Source of the DNA: Streptococcus macacae NCTC 11558
GTDB lineage: Bacteria; Bacillota; Bacilli; Lactobacillales; Streptococcaceae
Direction of reading: 5' to 3'
DNA length: 64,000 nucleotides
NCBI RefSeq assembly: GCF_000187995.2
Contig: NZ_AEUW02000001.1
Span: forward strand, 1,550,001 to 1,614,000
Positions 30,660-40,903 of this stretch are shown piece by piece. The stretch's first letter is position 1. Each line of letters starts with the position of its first letter. Position numbers and translations under genes: made by a program. The notes under the pieces are model-generated. The model saw only the letters and a list, made by a program, of their open reading frames with translations, was not told where the DNA came from and did not search any database.

Positions 30660-31796
30660 ATGATAAAATTCTCAATCAACAAAACATTTTTCTTACAAGC
30701 TTTGAATGCGACTAAACGAGCTATTAGTTCTAAAAATGCTATTCCTATTCTTTCAAGTTTGAAAATTGAAGTTAACTCTCAATCGCTCACTTTAACAGGA
30801 TCAAATGGACAAATATCTATTGAAAATACTATATCAACAGAAGAAAATGATGCAGGACTTCTAATTACTAATTCAGGTTCTATTCTATTAGAAGCAAACT
30901 TTTTTATTAATATTGTTTCAAGCCTTCCTGATATCAGTTTGGATTTTGAAGAAATTGAACAACATCAAATTGTTTTAAAAAGTGGAAAATCAGAGATTAC
31001 TTTAAAAGGGAAGGATGTTGAACAATATCCTCGTTTACAGGATGTAACAACGACAAAACCTTTAGTTCTGGATACAAAATTGCTAAAAACGATCATTTCA
31101 GAAACAGCCTTTGCAGCTAGTACCCAAGAAAGCCGTCCTATCTTGACTGGTGTGCATCTTACTTTAACAGAACATAAAGAATTTAAATCGGTAGCTACCG
31201 ATTCACATCGTATGAGTCAACGCAAACTAACGTTGGATAGTGCTACGGATAATTTTGATGTTGTTATTCCAAGTCGTTCTTTGCGGGAATTTTCAGCTGT
31301 ATTTACAGATGAAATTAAAACGGTTGAAGTATTTTTCTCAAATAGTCAAATTCTTTTCAGAAGTGAAAATATCAGCTTTTATGCACGGTTATTAGAAGGA
31401 AATTATCCTGATACCGATCGTTTATTAGTTAATAATTTTGAAACAGAAGCTGTCTTTAATACCAATGCTCTTCGTTATGCTATGGAACGTGCTTATTTAA
31501 TTTCTAATGCTAGTCAAAACGGCACTGTTAAATTAGAAATTAGTAACAATCAAATAACAGCACATGTTAATTCTCCAGAAGTTGGAAAAGTAAATGAAGA
31601 ATTAGACACAGAAAGCTTATCAGGAAATGATTTAACAATCAGTTTTAATCCAACCTATCTTATTGAATCTTTAAAAGCTTTAAAAAGTGAAACTGTGAAG
31701 ATTCGTTTTGTTTCTCCTATCCGCCCCTTTACATTGACACCAGGCGATAACAGTGAAAACTTTATCCAACTTATTACTCCGGTACGTACAAACTAA
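30660..31796 (+). CDS. dnaN: DNA polymerase III beta subunit (sliding clamp)
   Basis: A 378-residue protein with three clamp-fold repeats. It starts MIKFSINKTFFLQALNATKRAIS, contains the conserved RPILTGVHL and DSHRMSQRKL region in domain 2, and ends FIQLITPVRTN. It is the processivity ring for PolC/DnaE and the docking site for clamp-binding partners. AAAGGAG precedes the ATG. DnaA boxes lie in its 5' flank and a tight terminator follows. Confidence 0.98.
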   Translation: MIKFSINKTFFLQALNATKRAISSKNAIPILSSLKIEVNSQSLTLTGSNGQISIENTISTEENDAGLLITNSGSILLEANFFINIVSSLPDISLDFEEIEQHQIVLKSGKSEITLKGKDVEQYPRLQDVTTTKPLVLDTKLLKTIISETAFAASTQESRPILTGVHLTLTEHKEFKSVATDSHRMSQRKLTLDSATDNFDVVIPSRSLREFSAVFTDEIKTVEVFFSNSQILFRSENISFYARLLEGNYPDTDRLLVNNFETEAVFNTNALRYAMERAYLISNASQNGTVKLEISNNQITAHVNSPEVGKVNEELDTESLSGNDLTISFNPTYLIESLKALKSETVKIRFVSPIRPFTLTPGDNSENFIQLITPVRTN

Positions 31797-31802
31797 TAGA
31801 AG

Positions 31803-31821
31803 CTCCATCTGTGGAGTTTTT
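31803..31821 (+). terminator. dnaN terminator
   Basis: CTCCA (31803-31807) pairs with TGGAG (31812-31816), followed by TTTTTATT. A -10 element TATAAT for the next gene begins at 31829. Confidence 0.7.
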
Positions 31822-31873
31822 ATTATGTTATAATTAATTCTAAATAAAATGACATTAATGTAAAGGACAGTAT

Positions 31874-32086
31874 ATGTATAATTTAGGATCTTTTGTTGAA
31901 ATGAAAAAACCCCATGCTTGTCTTATTAAGGAGACAGGAAAAAAGGCTAACTGTTGGGAAATTATTCGATTGGGTGCTGATATCAAAATTCGTTGTAGTA
32001 ATTGTAACCATATCGTTATGATGAGCCGTCATGATTTTGAGCGGAAAATGAAGAAAGTATTGGAAGCAAAGAAATTCAATCAATAA
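31874..32086 (+). CDS. DUF951 small zinc-ribbon-like protein
   Basis: A 70-residue protein with MKKPHACLIKETGKKANCWEIIR, then a CSNC motif (RCSNCNHIVMM) and earlier cysteines, consistent with a small metal-binding fold. DUF951 proteins almost always sit near dnaN or ychF in Firmicutes. Function is unknown; the fixed position and short basic sequence suggest a nucleic-acid role, which is only inference. TATAAT at 31829-31834 gives it its own promoter. Confidence 0.85.
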   Translation: MYNLGSFVEMKKPHACLIKETGKKANCWEIIRLGADIKIRCSNCNHIVMMSRHDFERKMKKVLEAKKFNQ

Positions 32087-32240
32087 TTTTTAACTAAAGT
32101 AATGATGGCGAATAACTAAATTTTCTTTTGAACAAGTTATTATTTTGATGATTATTTTTAATTAAGTTCGAAAGTATTTGAGCTTTTTTTACATTTTCTG
32201 CTATAATAATAATGATTGAATAAAATATTGGAGATTAAAG

Positions 32241-33356
32241 ATGGCTTTAACAGCAGGTATTGTTGGTTTACCTAATGTTGGTAAATCAACTCTTTTTAAT
32301 GCAATTACAAAAGCAGGGGCAGAAGCTGCTAATTACCCTTTTGCTACTATTGACCCAAATGTTGGTATTGTTGAAGTACCAGATATACGTTTACAAAAGT
32401 TGACAGAACTTATTGTTCCTAAGAAGACTGTTCCTACAACCTTTGAATTTACAGATATTGCAGGTATTGTCAAAGGAGCCTCAAAAGGTGAAGGGCTTGG
32501 AAATAAATTTTTGGCCAATATCCGCGAAGTTGATGCCATCATCCATGTAGTTCGAGCTTTTGATGATGAAAATGTAATGCGCGAGCAAGGACGTGAATCA
32601 AAATTTATAGATCCAATTGCAGATATTGAGACCATTAATTTAGAATTAATTTTATCAGATCTTGAGTCCATCAATAAACGCTATGCGCGTGTTGAAAAAA
32701 TTGCTCGTACACAAAAAGATAAGGATTCTATAGCTGAATTTAAGGTTTTGGAAAAAATAAAACCGGTTTTAGAGGATGGAAAATCAGCTCGTACAATTGA
32801 ATTTACAAAAGATGAAAAGAAGATTGTTAAAGGTTTATTTTTACTAACAACTAAGCCTGTTCTTTATGTGGCTAATGTTGACGAAGATAAGGTAGCTGAT
32901 CCAGATTCTATTGCTTATGTTCAGCAAATCCGTGATTTTGCAGCAACAGAGAATGCTGAAGTAGTTGTCATTTCAGCACGTGCTGAGGAAGAAATTTCTG
33001 AACTTGATGATGAAGATAAAACCGATTTTTTAGAAGTAATGGGTTTGAATGAATCAGGTGTTGATAAATTGACACGTGCTGCCTATCATTTGCTTGGACT
33101 TGGAACATACTTTACAGCAGGCGAAAAAGAAGTTCGTGCTTGGACTTTTAAACGTGGTATTAAGGCTCCACAGGCAGCTGGAATTATTCATTCAGATTTT
33201 GAAAAGGGATTTATTCGAGCAGTAACAATGTCCTATGATGATCTTATAAAGTATGGTTCTGAAAAAGCTGTAAGAGAAGCTGGTCGCCTACGTGAAGAAG
33301 GTAAAGATTATATCGTTCAAGATGGGGATATTATGGAATTCCGATTTAATGTTTAA
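32241..33356 (+). CDS. ychF: Ribosome-binding ATPase YchF/OLA1
   Basis: A 371-residue Obg-family P-loop protein. G1 GLPNVGKST is at about 8-16, Switch II is [17 protein letters not shown], and the specificity motif ANVDED replaces the usual NKxD, explaining ATP preference. A coiled-coil insert is followed by a C-terminal TGS domain (AWTFKRG...). It binds ribosomes and takes part in stress and translation quality control. A TATAAT -10 lies near 32205. Confidence 0.97.
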   Translation: MALTAGIVGLPNVGKSTLFNAITKAGAEAANYPFATIDPNVGIVEVPDIRLQKLTELIVPKKTVPTTFEFTDIAGIVKGASKGEGLGNKFLANIREVDAIIHVVRAFDDENVMREQGRESKFIDPIADIETINLELILSDLESINKRYARVEKIARTQKDKDSIAEFKVLEKIKPVLEDGKSARTIEFTKDEKKIVKGLFLLTTKPVLYVANVDEDKVADPDSIAYVQQIRDFAATENAEVVVISARAEEEISELDDEDKTDFLEVMGLNESGVDKLTRAAYHLLGLGTYFTAGEKEVRAWTFKRGIKAPQAAGIIHSDFEKGFIRAVTMSYDDLIKYGSEKAVREAGRLREEGKDYIVQDGDIMEFRFNV

Positions 33357-33376
33357 AAGAATTGTCCATTATAATT

Positions 33377-33406
33377 AAAAGGTTGGAAGAACTTTCCAGC
33401 CCTTTT
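33377..33406 (+). terminator. Hairpin between ychF and pth
   Basis: AAAAGG-TTGGAA pairs with TTCCAG-CCTTTT across a short loop. The T-tract is short, so partial read-through into pth is likely. Confidence 0.5.
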
Positions 33407-33424
33407 AGTCTTAGAGAGGAAATT

Positions 33425-33994
33425 ATGGCTAAATTAATTGTTGGTCTTGGTAACCCAGGAAGTAAATATCATGAAACAAAACATAATATTGGTTTTATGG
33501 CTCTTGATAAAATTGTCAAGCCTTTAAATCTTAAATTTACAATGAATCAAACATTTAAAGCAGAAACAGCCTCTACTTTCATCAGTGGAGAAAAAATTTA
33601 TTTTATTAAGCCAACTACATTTATGAATAGGAGCGGTGTAGCTGTCAGAGCTTTTTTAGCTTATTATAACTTAACTGTAAAAGATCTGATTGTCATTTAT
33701 GATGATCTTGACATGGAAATAGGAAAAATTCGATTTCGTCAAAAGGGCTCTGCTGGTGGCCATAATGGTATTAAAAGTATTATAAGGGAGATTGGCTCTC
33801 AGGATTTTGATCGTGTCAAGATTGGAATTGGACGACCAAAATCTGATATGACAATTATCAATTATGTCTTAGGGAAATTTGATAAAGACAGTCAGATAAT
33901 TATCTCTGATACACTTGATAAAGTTGACAAAGCTGTAAACTATTATTTACAGACTAAAGATTTTGAAAAAACAATGCAAAAATTTAATGGATAA
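33425..33994 (+). CDS. pth: Peptidyl-tRNA hydrolase
   Basis: A 189-residue enzyme starting [24 protein letters not shown], with the catalytic His in KHNIGF (about 20) and the [12 protein letters not shown] and [12 protein letters not shown] motifs complete. AGAGGAAATT precedes the ATG; a 21-codon upstream extension is rejected. It recycles tRNA from drop-off peptidyl-tRNAs. Its last codons overlap or abut the mfd start, so the two are coupled. Confidence 0.97.
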   Translation: MAKLIVGLGNPGSKYHETKHNIGFMALDKIVKPLNLKFTMNQTFKAETASTFISGEKIYFIKPTTFMNRSGVAVRAFLAYYNLTVKDLIVIYDDLDMEIGKIRFRQKGSAGGHNGIKSIIREIGSQDFDRVKIGIGRPKSDMTIINYVLGKFDKDSQIIISDTLDKVDKAVNYYLQTKDFEKTMQKFNG

Positions 33995-33995
33995 A

Positions 33996-36900
33996 ATGAA
34001 CTTAGTAGATTTATTTAAGCAAAACCCAAAACTAACAGAGTGGCTGGATCATCTTACTGCTTCTAATAGACAATTAGTAATGGGATTGACAAACTCTAGT
34101 AAAGCACTAGCAATGGCAGCAGCACATGATAGCCAAAAGGGAAAGATTGTTATTGTCACTTCAACACAAAATGAAGCTGAAAGATTAGCAGAAGATTTAG
34201 CTAGTTTGATTGGCGATAAAAAAGTTTTTAATTTTTTTGCGGATGATATGGCAGCAGCAGAATTTTTATTTGCTTCACAAAATAAAACAAATTCTCGTGT
34301 AGAAAGTCTGAATTTTCTCTTAGATAAAGAGCAAACAGGGATATTAGTCACTAGTATTGTAGGAACAAGAATCTTACTTCCTAATCCTCAAAATTATCAA
34401 TCTGCCAGATTAAAAATAGAAGTTGGTGGAGAATATGATTTGGATAATTTTGTAAAGAATTTGTCAAGTTTTGGCTATCAAAAAGTTTCACAAGTTTACA
34501 ATCCTGGAGAGTTTAGTAAAAGAGGAGATATTTTAGATATTTATGAAATAAATCAGAAGTTACCATACCGTCTTGAATTTTTTGGTGATGAGCTTGATGG
34601 TATTCGTCAGTTTGATATAATTACTCAAAAATCTCTCAATAATCTTGATTCTTTTATATTGAGTCCATCTGATGATATTATTTTAACAGATAGTGATTTT
34701 GAACGGGCTTGCCAACATTTTGAAAAAGCTCTTATTACTGCAGATGAAAATTTACAAATTTATCTAAAAGAAATCTTGTCGGCAACAAAAGCTCATTATC
34801 GCCATCAGGATATTAGGAAATTTTTATCATTTTTTTATCAAAAAAAATGTACACTTTTAGACTATTTTCCAAAGCATACGTTGCTATTTTTTGATGATTT
34901 TCAAAAAATAATGGAACATAATAGTCGTTTTAATTTGGATATAGCTAATCTTTTAACAGAAGATTTATATAATAGTAAGGCTACTTCAAATATTTCTTAT
35001 TATTCAGATACATATCAAGACTTGAGACAATATCAATCAACAACTTTTTTTTCTAATTTTCATAAAGGATTGGGAAATCTTAAGTTCGATCATCTATATA
35101 ACTTTACACAATATCCAATGCAAGAATTTTTCAATCAACTTCCCTTACTAGTTGATGAAATTAAACGATATCAAAAATCTGAAGCAACAGTTCTTGTACA
35201 GACCGATTCACAGCAAGGTCAAGAACGTTTACAAAAAACTTTACAAGAATACAATTTAGATTTACCTATAAGTCAATCTAATCAACTTTTAAAACATCAA
35301 GCGCAGCTGGTAATTGGTAAACTTTCTGCAGGATTTTATTTTGCTGATGAAAAAATTGCTTTAATTACTGAGAAAGAAATTTTTCATAAAAAAGTAAAAC
35401 ACAAGTTTCGGCGAACTAATATAAACAATGCTGAACGTCTTAAAGATTACAATGAATTAGAAAAAGGGGATTATGTTGTACATAATGTACATGGTATTGG
35501 TCGTTTCTTAGGAATTGAAACGATTGAAGTATCTGGTATTCATCGTGATTATTTGACAATTCAGTATCAAAATGCAGATCGTATATCGATTCCTGTTGAA
35601 CAAATTGAGTTACTTTCTAAGTATGTTGCCAGTAATGGAAAAGAACCAAAGATCAATAAACTCAATGATGGTCGATTTCAAAGAACCAAACAAAAAGTAT
35701 CCAAGCAGGTGGAAGATATTGCAGAAGATTTGTTAAAACTCTATGCTGAACGCAGTCAGTTAAAAGGTTTTGCATTTTCTCCTGATGATACCAATCAAGA
35801 AGAATTTGATAATGAGTTTTCGTATGTTGAAACTGAAGATCAATTGAGGTCTATTAAAGAAATCAAAAAAGACATGCAGAAAGATCAGCCAATGGATAGG
35901 CTTCTTGTTGGAGATGTTGGTTTTGGAAAAACAGAAGTTGCTATGAGAGCTGCTTTTAAAGCAGTTAATGATGGTAAACAAGTTGCTGTGTTAGTGCCAA
36001 CAACTGTTCTTGCTCAGCAGCATTATAATAATTTTAGGGAGCGTTTTGAGAATTTTCCAATTAATATTGATGTAATGAGTCGTTTTAAAACAAGGGCTGA
36101 ACAGATGGAGACTTTAACAAAACTGTCTAAAGGTCAAATTGATATTATTATTGGAACACATCGTTTGCTTTCTAAAGATATTAATTTTAAGGATTTAGGA
36201 TTACTTATTATTGACGAAGAACAGCGTTTTGGGGTTAAACATAAAGAAACTTTAAAAGAATTAAGAAAGAAAATTGATGTTTTAACATTAACAGCAACCC
36301 CTATTCCACGCACTTTACATATGTCTATGCTAGGAATACGTGATTTATCGATTATTGAAACACCTCCGTCAAATCGTTACCCTGTTCAAACTTATATTAT
36401 GGAAACTAATGATGAGATAATCCGTGAAGCTATTATCCGTGAAATGGAAAGATCTGGACAAATTTTTTATGTTTACAATAGAGTTGACACAATTGACAAG
36501 AAAGTTTCTAAACTACGAGAGCTAATTCCAGAAGCTAATATTGGCTTTGTTCATGGTCAAATGAGTGAAATTCAATTGGAGAATACCTTATTGGACTTTA
36601 TCAATGGTGAATATGATGTTTTAGTGACAACAACAATCATTGAAACTGGAGTTGATATCTCTAATGTTAATACTCTATTTATTGAGGATGCTGATCATAT
36701 GGGGCTGTCAACCTTGTATCAACTTAGGGGACGCATAGGGCGAAGTAATCGGATTGCTTACGCTTATCTTATGTATCGTCCTGATAAGGTTTTAACAGAA
36801 GTTTCAGAAAAGCGTTTAGAAGCTATTAAAGGTTTTACAGAACTTGGATCAGGCTTTAAAATTGCTATGAGGGATTTATCTATACGTGGGGCTGGCAATA

Positions 36901-37481
36901 TCCTTGGTTCTTCTCAAAGTGGTTTCATTGATTCAGTTGGTTTTGAAATGTATTCACAATTATTAGAAGAAGCCATAGTAGCAAAACAGGGGAAAAAACA
37001 GATTCGTTCTAAAGGTAATGCAGAATTAAATTTACAAATTGATGCTTATCTGCCAAATAATTATATTAGTGATGAGCGTCAAAAAATTAATATTTATAAG
37101 AAAATACGAGAAATTAATAACCGTAAAGATTATGAAGAATTACAAGATGAGTTGATTGATCGCTTTGGTGAATACCCAGATCAGGTTGCTTACTTACTTG
37201 AAATAGGACTTGTTAAATCTTATATGGATAAAGCTTTTGTAGCTTCATTGGAGCGAAAGAAAGATAATCTTATTGTCACATTTGAGACATCATCTCTTTC
37301 TTTTTATTCAACACAAGACCATTTTGAAGCTTTATCTAAAACTAATCTTAAGGCACGTATTAGTGAGAATAAAGGAAAAATAGAAATTATTTTTAATATT
37401 CATAATAAGAAGGATTATGAAATTCTAGAAGAACTTATCAAATTTGGAGAAGCCTTTGTTAATATTAAGGAAAGAAAGTAA
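33996..37481 (+). CDS. mfd: Transcription-repair coupling factor Mfd
   Basis: A 1161-residue SF2 translocase. UvrB-like N-terminal modules are followed by an RNAP-interaction domain around residues 480-550 (LEKGDYVVHNVHGIG...). The RecG-like motor has Walker A GDVGFGKTE and DEEQRFG box, then a TRG region and C-terminal regulatory domain. It removes stalled RNA polymerase and recruits UvrA. The start is uncertain: ATG at 33987 (overlapping the pth stop) or 33996, neither with a clear ribosome-binding site. Translational coupling to pth is likely. Confidence 0.96.
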   Translation: MNLVDLFKQNPKLTEWLDHLTASNRQLVMGLTNSSKALAMAAAHDSQKGKIVIVTSTQNEAERLAEDLASLIGDKKVFNFFADDMAAAEFLFASQNKTNSRVESLNFLLDKEQTGILVTSIVGTRILLPNPQNYQSARLKIEVGGEYDLDNFVKNLSSFGYQKVSQVYNPGEFSKRGDILDIYEINQKLPYRLEFFGDELDGIRQFDIITQKSLNNLDSFILSPSDDIILTDSDFERACQHFEKALITADENLQIYLKEILSATKAHYRHQDIRKFLSFFYQKKCTLLDYFPKHTLLFFDDFQKIMEHNSRFNLDIANLLTEDLYNSKATSNISYYSDTYQDLRQYQSTTFFSNFHKGLGNLKFDHLYNFTQYPMQEFFNQLPLLVDEIKRYQKSEATVLVQTDSQQGQERLQKTLQEYNLDLPISQSNQLLKHQAQLVIGKLSAGFYFADEKIALITEKEIFHKKVKHKFRRTNINNAERLKDYNELEKGDYVVHNVHGIGRFLGIETIEVSGIHRDYLTIQYQNADRISIPVEQIELLSKYVASNGKEPKINKLNDGRFQRTKQKVSKQVEDIAEDLLKLYAERSQLKGFAFSPDDTNQEEFDNEFSYVETEDQLRSIKEIKKDMQKDQPMDRLLVGDVGFGKTEVAMRAAFKAVNDGKQVAVLVPTTVLAQQHYNNFRERFENFPINIDVMSRFKTRAEQMETLTKLSKGQIDIIIGTHRLLSKDINFKDLGLLIIDEEQRFGVKHKETLKELRKKIDVLTLTATPIPRTLHMSMLGIRDLSIIETPPSNRYPVQTYIMETNDEIIREAIIREMERSGQIFYVYNRVDTIDKKVSKLRELIPEANIGFVHGQMSEIQLENTLLDFINGEYDVLVTTTIIETGVDISNVNTLFIEDADHMGLSTLYQLRGRIGRSNRIAYAYLMYRPDKVLTEVSEKRLEAIKGFTELGSGFKIAMRDLSIRGAGNILGSSQSGFIDSVGFEMYSQLLEEAIVAKQGKKQIRSKGNAELNLQIDAYLPNNYISDERQKINIYKKIREINNRKDYEELQDELIDRFGEYPDQVAYLLEIGLVKSYMDKAFVASLERKKDNLIVTFETSSLSFYSTQDHFEALSKTNLKARISENKGKIEIIFNIHNKKDYEILEELIKFGEAFVNIKERK

Positions 37482-37546
37482 AATATCCTGATAAAAAGTT
37501 GATTGGAGTTACAAAAGATAGGTTAACCAAATTAAATGTCACAATT

Positions 37547-37567
37547 AAGGGCTTTCAGCTCTTTTTT
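37547..37567 (+). terminator. mfd terminator
   Basis: AAGGGCT and AGCTCTT pair (two G-U) around a TTC loop, followed by TTTT, 66 bp after mfd. Confidence 0.6.
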
Positions 37568-37635
37568 GCTTGATATAGTTTAGAACTGCTATTTTAAAAA
37601 AAAAATGCTAAAATAGAAAGAATAGTGAGGAAAAA

Positions 37636-37908
37636 ATGAGATTAGATAAATACTTAAAAGTATCACGTATTATCAAACGCCGTCCAATTGCCAAAGAAAT
37701 TGCTGATAAAGGACGTGTTAAAGTAAATGGTATCCTAGCAAAAAGTTCAACTGATTTAAAAATAAACGATGAAGTAGAGATACGTTTTGGCAATAAAATA
37801 TTAACTGTTCGTGTTCTGGAAATGAAAGATAGCACAAAAAAAGAAGATGCTGTAAAGATGTATGACATTATAAATGAGTTGAGGGTTGAGTCAGATGGAG
37901 AAGCCTAA
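37636..37908 (+). CDS. rqcP: S4-domain RNA-binding protein RqcP (YabO-like)
   Basis: A 90-residue single S4-domain protein, [22 protein letters not shown]...GRVKVNG. RqcP/YabO works with RqcH to add Ala tails to nascent chains on obstructed 60S-like 50S subunits. Preceded by GTGAGGAAAAA. It overlaps the divIC frame by 14 bp, so the cluster rqcP-divIC-tilS-hpt-ftsH probably forms one operon. Confidence 0.9.
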   Translation: MRLDKYLKVSRIIKRRPIAKEIADKGRVKVNGILAKSSTDLKINDEVEIRFGNKILTVRVLEMKDSTKKEDAVKMYDIINELRVESDGEA

Positions 37909-38266
37909 TATTGTACAGCTAAATAATCAGTATATTAATGATGAAAATATGAAAAAACGCTATGAAGAGGAAGAAACAAGAAGGCGTCACCGTTTTATTG
38001 GCTGGATATTAGTATTCATTATTTTACTGTTTATTTTACCTGCCTATAATCTAGTTGCAAGTTATATAAGTCTTCAAAATAAACAGGCACAAATTGTAAG
38101 ATTACATAAACAGCAAAAACGGCTGGATGCTAAAACAGAATCTGAAAAAAGGTTTGCAGAGCGTTTAAAAAATGATACTTTTGTTGAGAAGTATGCACGT
38201 GCCAAATACTATTACTCAATTGATGGAGAGACTATTTATCCGGCACCAAATTTATTGCCTAAGTAA
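37895..38266 (+). CDS. divIC: Septum formation protein DivIC/FtsB
   Basis: A 123-residue bitopic protein. A short cytosolic N-terminus and a transmembrane helix at about 33-55 ([19 protein letters not shown]) are followed by an extracellular coiled coil (about 60-95) and C-terminal [13 protein letters not shown]. This is the DivIC/FtsB pattern, forming the FtsL-DivIB-DivIC divisome subcomplex. The ATG at 37895, with GAGG upstream, is preferred to the in-frame TTG at 37886. Confidence 0.92.
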   Translation: MEKPNIVQLNNQYINDENMKKRYEEEETRRRHRFIGWILVFIILLFILPAYNLVASYISLQNKQAQIVRLHKQQKRLDAKTESEKRFAERLKNDTFVEKYARAKYYYSIDGETIYPAPNLLPK

Positions 38267-38267
38267 A

Positions 38268-38393
38268 ATGATTATGGAAGAATTAATTCAAACAATTGAA
38301 AAATTTTTAGCCCATTCGGATGAAAAATTAGATGAATTAGCCAAAATAAATCAAAGTTTACGGAAAGATCTAGTAAAAGAAAAGGAGGAGTAA
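38268..38393 (+). CDS. Small conserved acidic/coiled protein, 41 residues
   Basis: Encodes MIMEELIQTIEKFLAHSDEK followed by LDELAKINQSLRKDLVKEKEE, a single amphipathic, probably coiled-coil helix. It starts one base after the divIC stop, or six bases later at the second ATG, without its own strong ribosome-binding site, so it depends on coupling. Streptococci carry a protein of this size at this position, as I recall. Function unknown. Its 3' end contains the AAGGAGG used by the next gene. Confidence 0.65.
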   Translation: MIMEELIQTIEKFLAHSDEKLDELAKINQSLRKDLVKEKEE

Positions 38394-38394
38394 C

Positions 38395-39630
38395 ATGAAA
38401 AAACTATTAGCTTTTATGTTAATATCAGTTTTTTTAGCTCCTTTTACTGTTATTAGTACAGAAAGAAAACAAAGTAAATATTTTGATAAGATTCCTGTAA
38501 ATCCTAATTTTTCACAAACAATTTCTACTTTTCCTACACAAAATTTAACTGGAAAAACTCAAAAATTAGCACCAAATTCTAGTTTTAAAATTAAAGAACT
38601 TACCATAAATAAGAAAAAAATTCCCATCTTCAAACTATCAAACGGCCGTTTTATTAAAGCAAGCCGTAGTAACATTTACGAAGATGTTGTTCTTAAAAAA
38701 ATGAATTATGACAGGAATTATTGGCTGAAAGCTAATTTTTCAATTTATAACACCCCATATACGGTAAGTGCAGAAAAAATAAATACAAAATTAACCAGCT
38801 TTTCCAAGGTACACGTTTCCCAAAGAGCTGTCACAAAACATGGTGTCTACATGAAAGTAGATAATCAAGGTTGGGTCGCTGAAAAAAAATTATCATTACA
38901 AGATAATCGTATGGAAAAAGTCCAAAATTTATTAAATAAAAAGTATAATAAAGCTAATTATTCCATTTATGTTAAGCAATTAAGAACTCAAAAATCAGCA
39001 GGCATTAACTCTAATAAAGTCATGTATTCTGCCAGTGTTACAAAATTACCTATTTTGTATTTTACAGAAAGACAAATTCAAGAGGGAAAATTTAAACTTT
39101 CGGACAAATTAAAGTATGTTGAACAAGTTAATCACTTTAAAGGAGCGTATAAAGTAGAAGGCAGTGGAGAAATGCCCAAAAAGGCAGATAATAAAAATTA
39201 TACTGTTGACTATTTATTAAAGGCAGTTGCACAGCATTCTGATAATGTAGCAAGTAATATACTTGGTTATTATATTGCTCATAAATATGATGAAGCTTAT
39301 CAAACGACAATTACAAAAGCAGTAAAAACTAATTGGAATATGGAAAAACGAGATGTATCTTCCAAAACAGCGGCTACTATAATGGAATCTCTTTATTCAC
39401 AAAAAGACTTGATATTGAAGTATTTGTCATCAACAGATTTTGACAATACACGTATTTCTCGTGATATAACGGTTCCAGTTGCTCATAAAATTGGGGATGC
39501 CTATGATTATAAACATGATGTGGCTGTTGTTTATGCTGGTGAACCATTTATTTTATCCATTTTTACGGATAAGGCTTCTTATGAGAACATTACAACAATT
39601 GCAAATGATGTCTATGGTGTTTTAAAATGA
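38395..39630 (+). CDS. Secreted class A beta-lactamase-like serine hydrolase
   Basis: A 411-residue protein. The signal sequence (about 1-21) is followed by SH3-like GW-type segments (about 60-165) and a penicillin-binding/beta-lactamase2 fold. SxxK is present as SVTK at 214-217, SDN in AQHSDNVAS (about 281-283) and KIG in AHKIGDAYD as the third box. It occurs between divIC and tilS in streptococci; the role is probably peptidoglycan-related rather than drug resistance, which is inference. Strong AAGGAGG site; overlaps tilS by 4 bp. Confidence 0.85.
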   Translation: MKKLLAFMLISVFLAPFTVISTERKQSKYFDKIPVNPNFSQTISTFPTQNLTGKTQKLAPNSSFKIKELTINKKKIPIFKLSNGRFIKASRSNIYEDVVLKKMNYDRNYWLKANFSIYNTPYTVSAEKINTKLTSFSKVHVSQRAVTKHGVYMKVDNQGWVAEKKLSLQDNRMEKVQNLLNKKYNKANYSIYVKQLRTQKSAGINSNKVMYSASVTKLPILYFTERQIQEGKFKLSDKLKYVEQVNHFKGAYKVEGSGEMPKKADNKNYTVDYLLKAVAQHSDNVASNILGYYIAHKYDEAYQTTITKAVKTNWNMEKRDVSSKTAATIMESLYSQKDLILKYLSSTDFDNTRISRDITVPVAHKIGDAYDYKHDVAVVYAGEPFILSIFTDKASYENITTIANDVYGVLK

Positions 39631-40889
39631 CTTATAAAAAAATATTTAGTTATATTCAAAGCAAAGGATATTTTGCAGATCATAAATATGTTTTAATAGC
39701 AGTTTCAGGTGGAGTAGATTCGATGAATTTACTGCATTTTTTACATCGTTATCAACAACAGCTTGGGATTAAAATTGCGATAGCACATATCAATCACAAA
39801 CAAAGGATTGAGGCGGACAAGGAAGAGGCTTATCTTAACAATTGGGCCAAACAGCATAATGTCCCTTTTTACACTAAAAGTTTTACAGGAAAATTTTCTG
39901 AAAACACGGCTCGTCAGTTTCGCTATAACTATTTTAAAAATATAATGTTTGAAAAAGGCTATACAGCATTAGTAACAGCCCATCATGCAGATGATCAGGC
40001 AGAAACTGTCTTTTCTCGTTTCATAAGAGGGGTCAGACTTCGCTATTTATCAGGTATTAAAGAAATTCAACATTTTGGTCCTGGTCAATTAATTCGTCCT
40101 TTTTTAACTTTTTCAAAAAAAGAATTTCCAGATATTTTTCATTTTTATGATGTTACTAATGCTAAAGACACTTATCTAAGAAATAGAATTCGAAACAACT
40201 ATTTACCCATTTTAGAAAAAGAGAATTCAAAAATTTCTCAGCATCTTATTCAATTGGGTGAAGAAACACATCTTATTTTTCAGGCCTTTGAAGATTTAAC
40301 ATACCATTTGGATTTTCAAAACTGTTCTGTTTTTCATGAGCAAAGTGAAGCAGTACAATATTTCTTGCTTCAAAATTATATAAAAAAATTTCCCGAATTA
40401 GAATTAACAAAGGCTCAATTTGATGAAATTTTACATATTATCAAAACAAGAACAGATTACTACCAATATGTGAAAAATGGCTATTACTTAAAAAAAGATG
40501 CTGTAAGGTTTGAATTTTGTAAAATAGGTCCCAAGACGGATAGGTTTAAATCAGAAAAAGTGCTAGAATATGACAGTATGGTCAAATATGGTCAGTATAC
40601 TTTTTCATTTCAAAAAATGTTGGATTCAGAAGGAGGAATTCCTATAAAATCTGATTCTCCCATCATAATACGTAAAAGAAAACCTGGGGATAAAATTCAA
40701 TTAGGAAATTATTCAAAAAAAATTCGCCGTTTGTTTATTGATGATAAAATACCAGCTTCAAAACGCTTAGATGCTATAATATTGGAGCAGGATAAAGAGA
40801 TTCTTTTAATTCTTTTAGATAATGTTACCTATTTGAGAAAAGATTTTAAAGATGATATAATGAAAGGTAAACTGTATATTCAAAAATAG
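39627..40889 (+). CDS. tilS: tRNA(Ile)-lysidine synthase TilS
   Basis: A 420-residue N-type ATP pyrophosphatase with PP-loop SGGVDS at 27-32, the HHADDQAETVF motif, and C-terminal substrate-binding domains (TilS_C, IRKRKPGDKI...). It converts C34 of the CAT-anticodon tRNA-Ile2 to lysidine so that it decodes AUA. A matching substrate with the expected acceptor determinants lies in the tRNA cluster at 51443-51516. ATGA overlap with the preceding gene. Confidence 0.96.
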   Translation: MTYKKIFSYIQSKGYFADHKYVLIAVSGGVDSMNLLHFLHRYQQQLGIKIAIAHINHKQRIEADKEEAYLNNWAKQHNVPFYTKSFTGKFSENTARQFRYNYFKNIMFEKGYTALVTAHHADDQAETVFSRFIRGVRLRYLSGIKEIQHFGPGQLIRPFLTFSKKEFPDIFHFYDVTNAKDTYLRNRIRNNYLPILEKENSKISQHLIQLGEETHLIFQAFEDLTYHLDFQNCSVFHEQSEAVQYFLLQNYIKKFPELELTKAQFDEILHIIKTRTDYYQYVKNGYYLKKDAVRFEFCKIGPKTDRFKSEKVLEYDSMVKYGQYTFSFQKMLDSEGGIPIKSDSPIIIRKRKPGDKIQLGNYSKKIRRLFIDDKIPASKRLDAIILEQDKEILLILLDNVTYLRKDFKDDIMKGKLYIQK

Positions 40890-40903
40890 AAAAATGGTGA
40901 AAG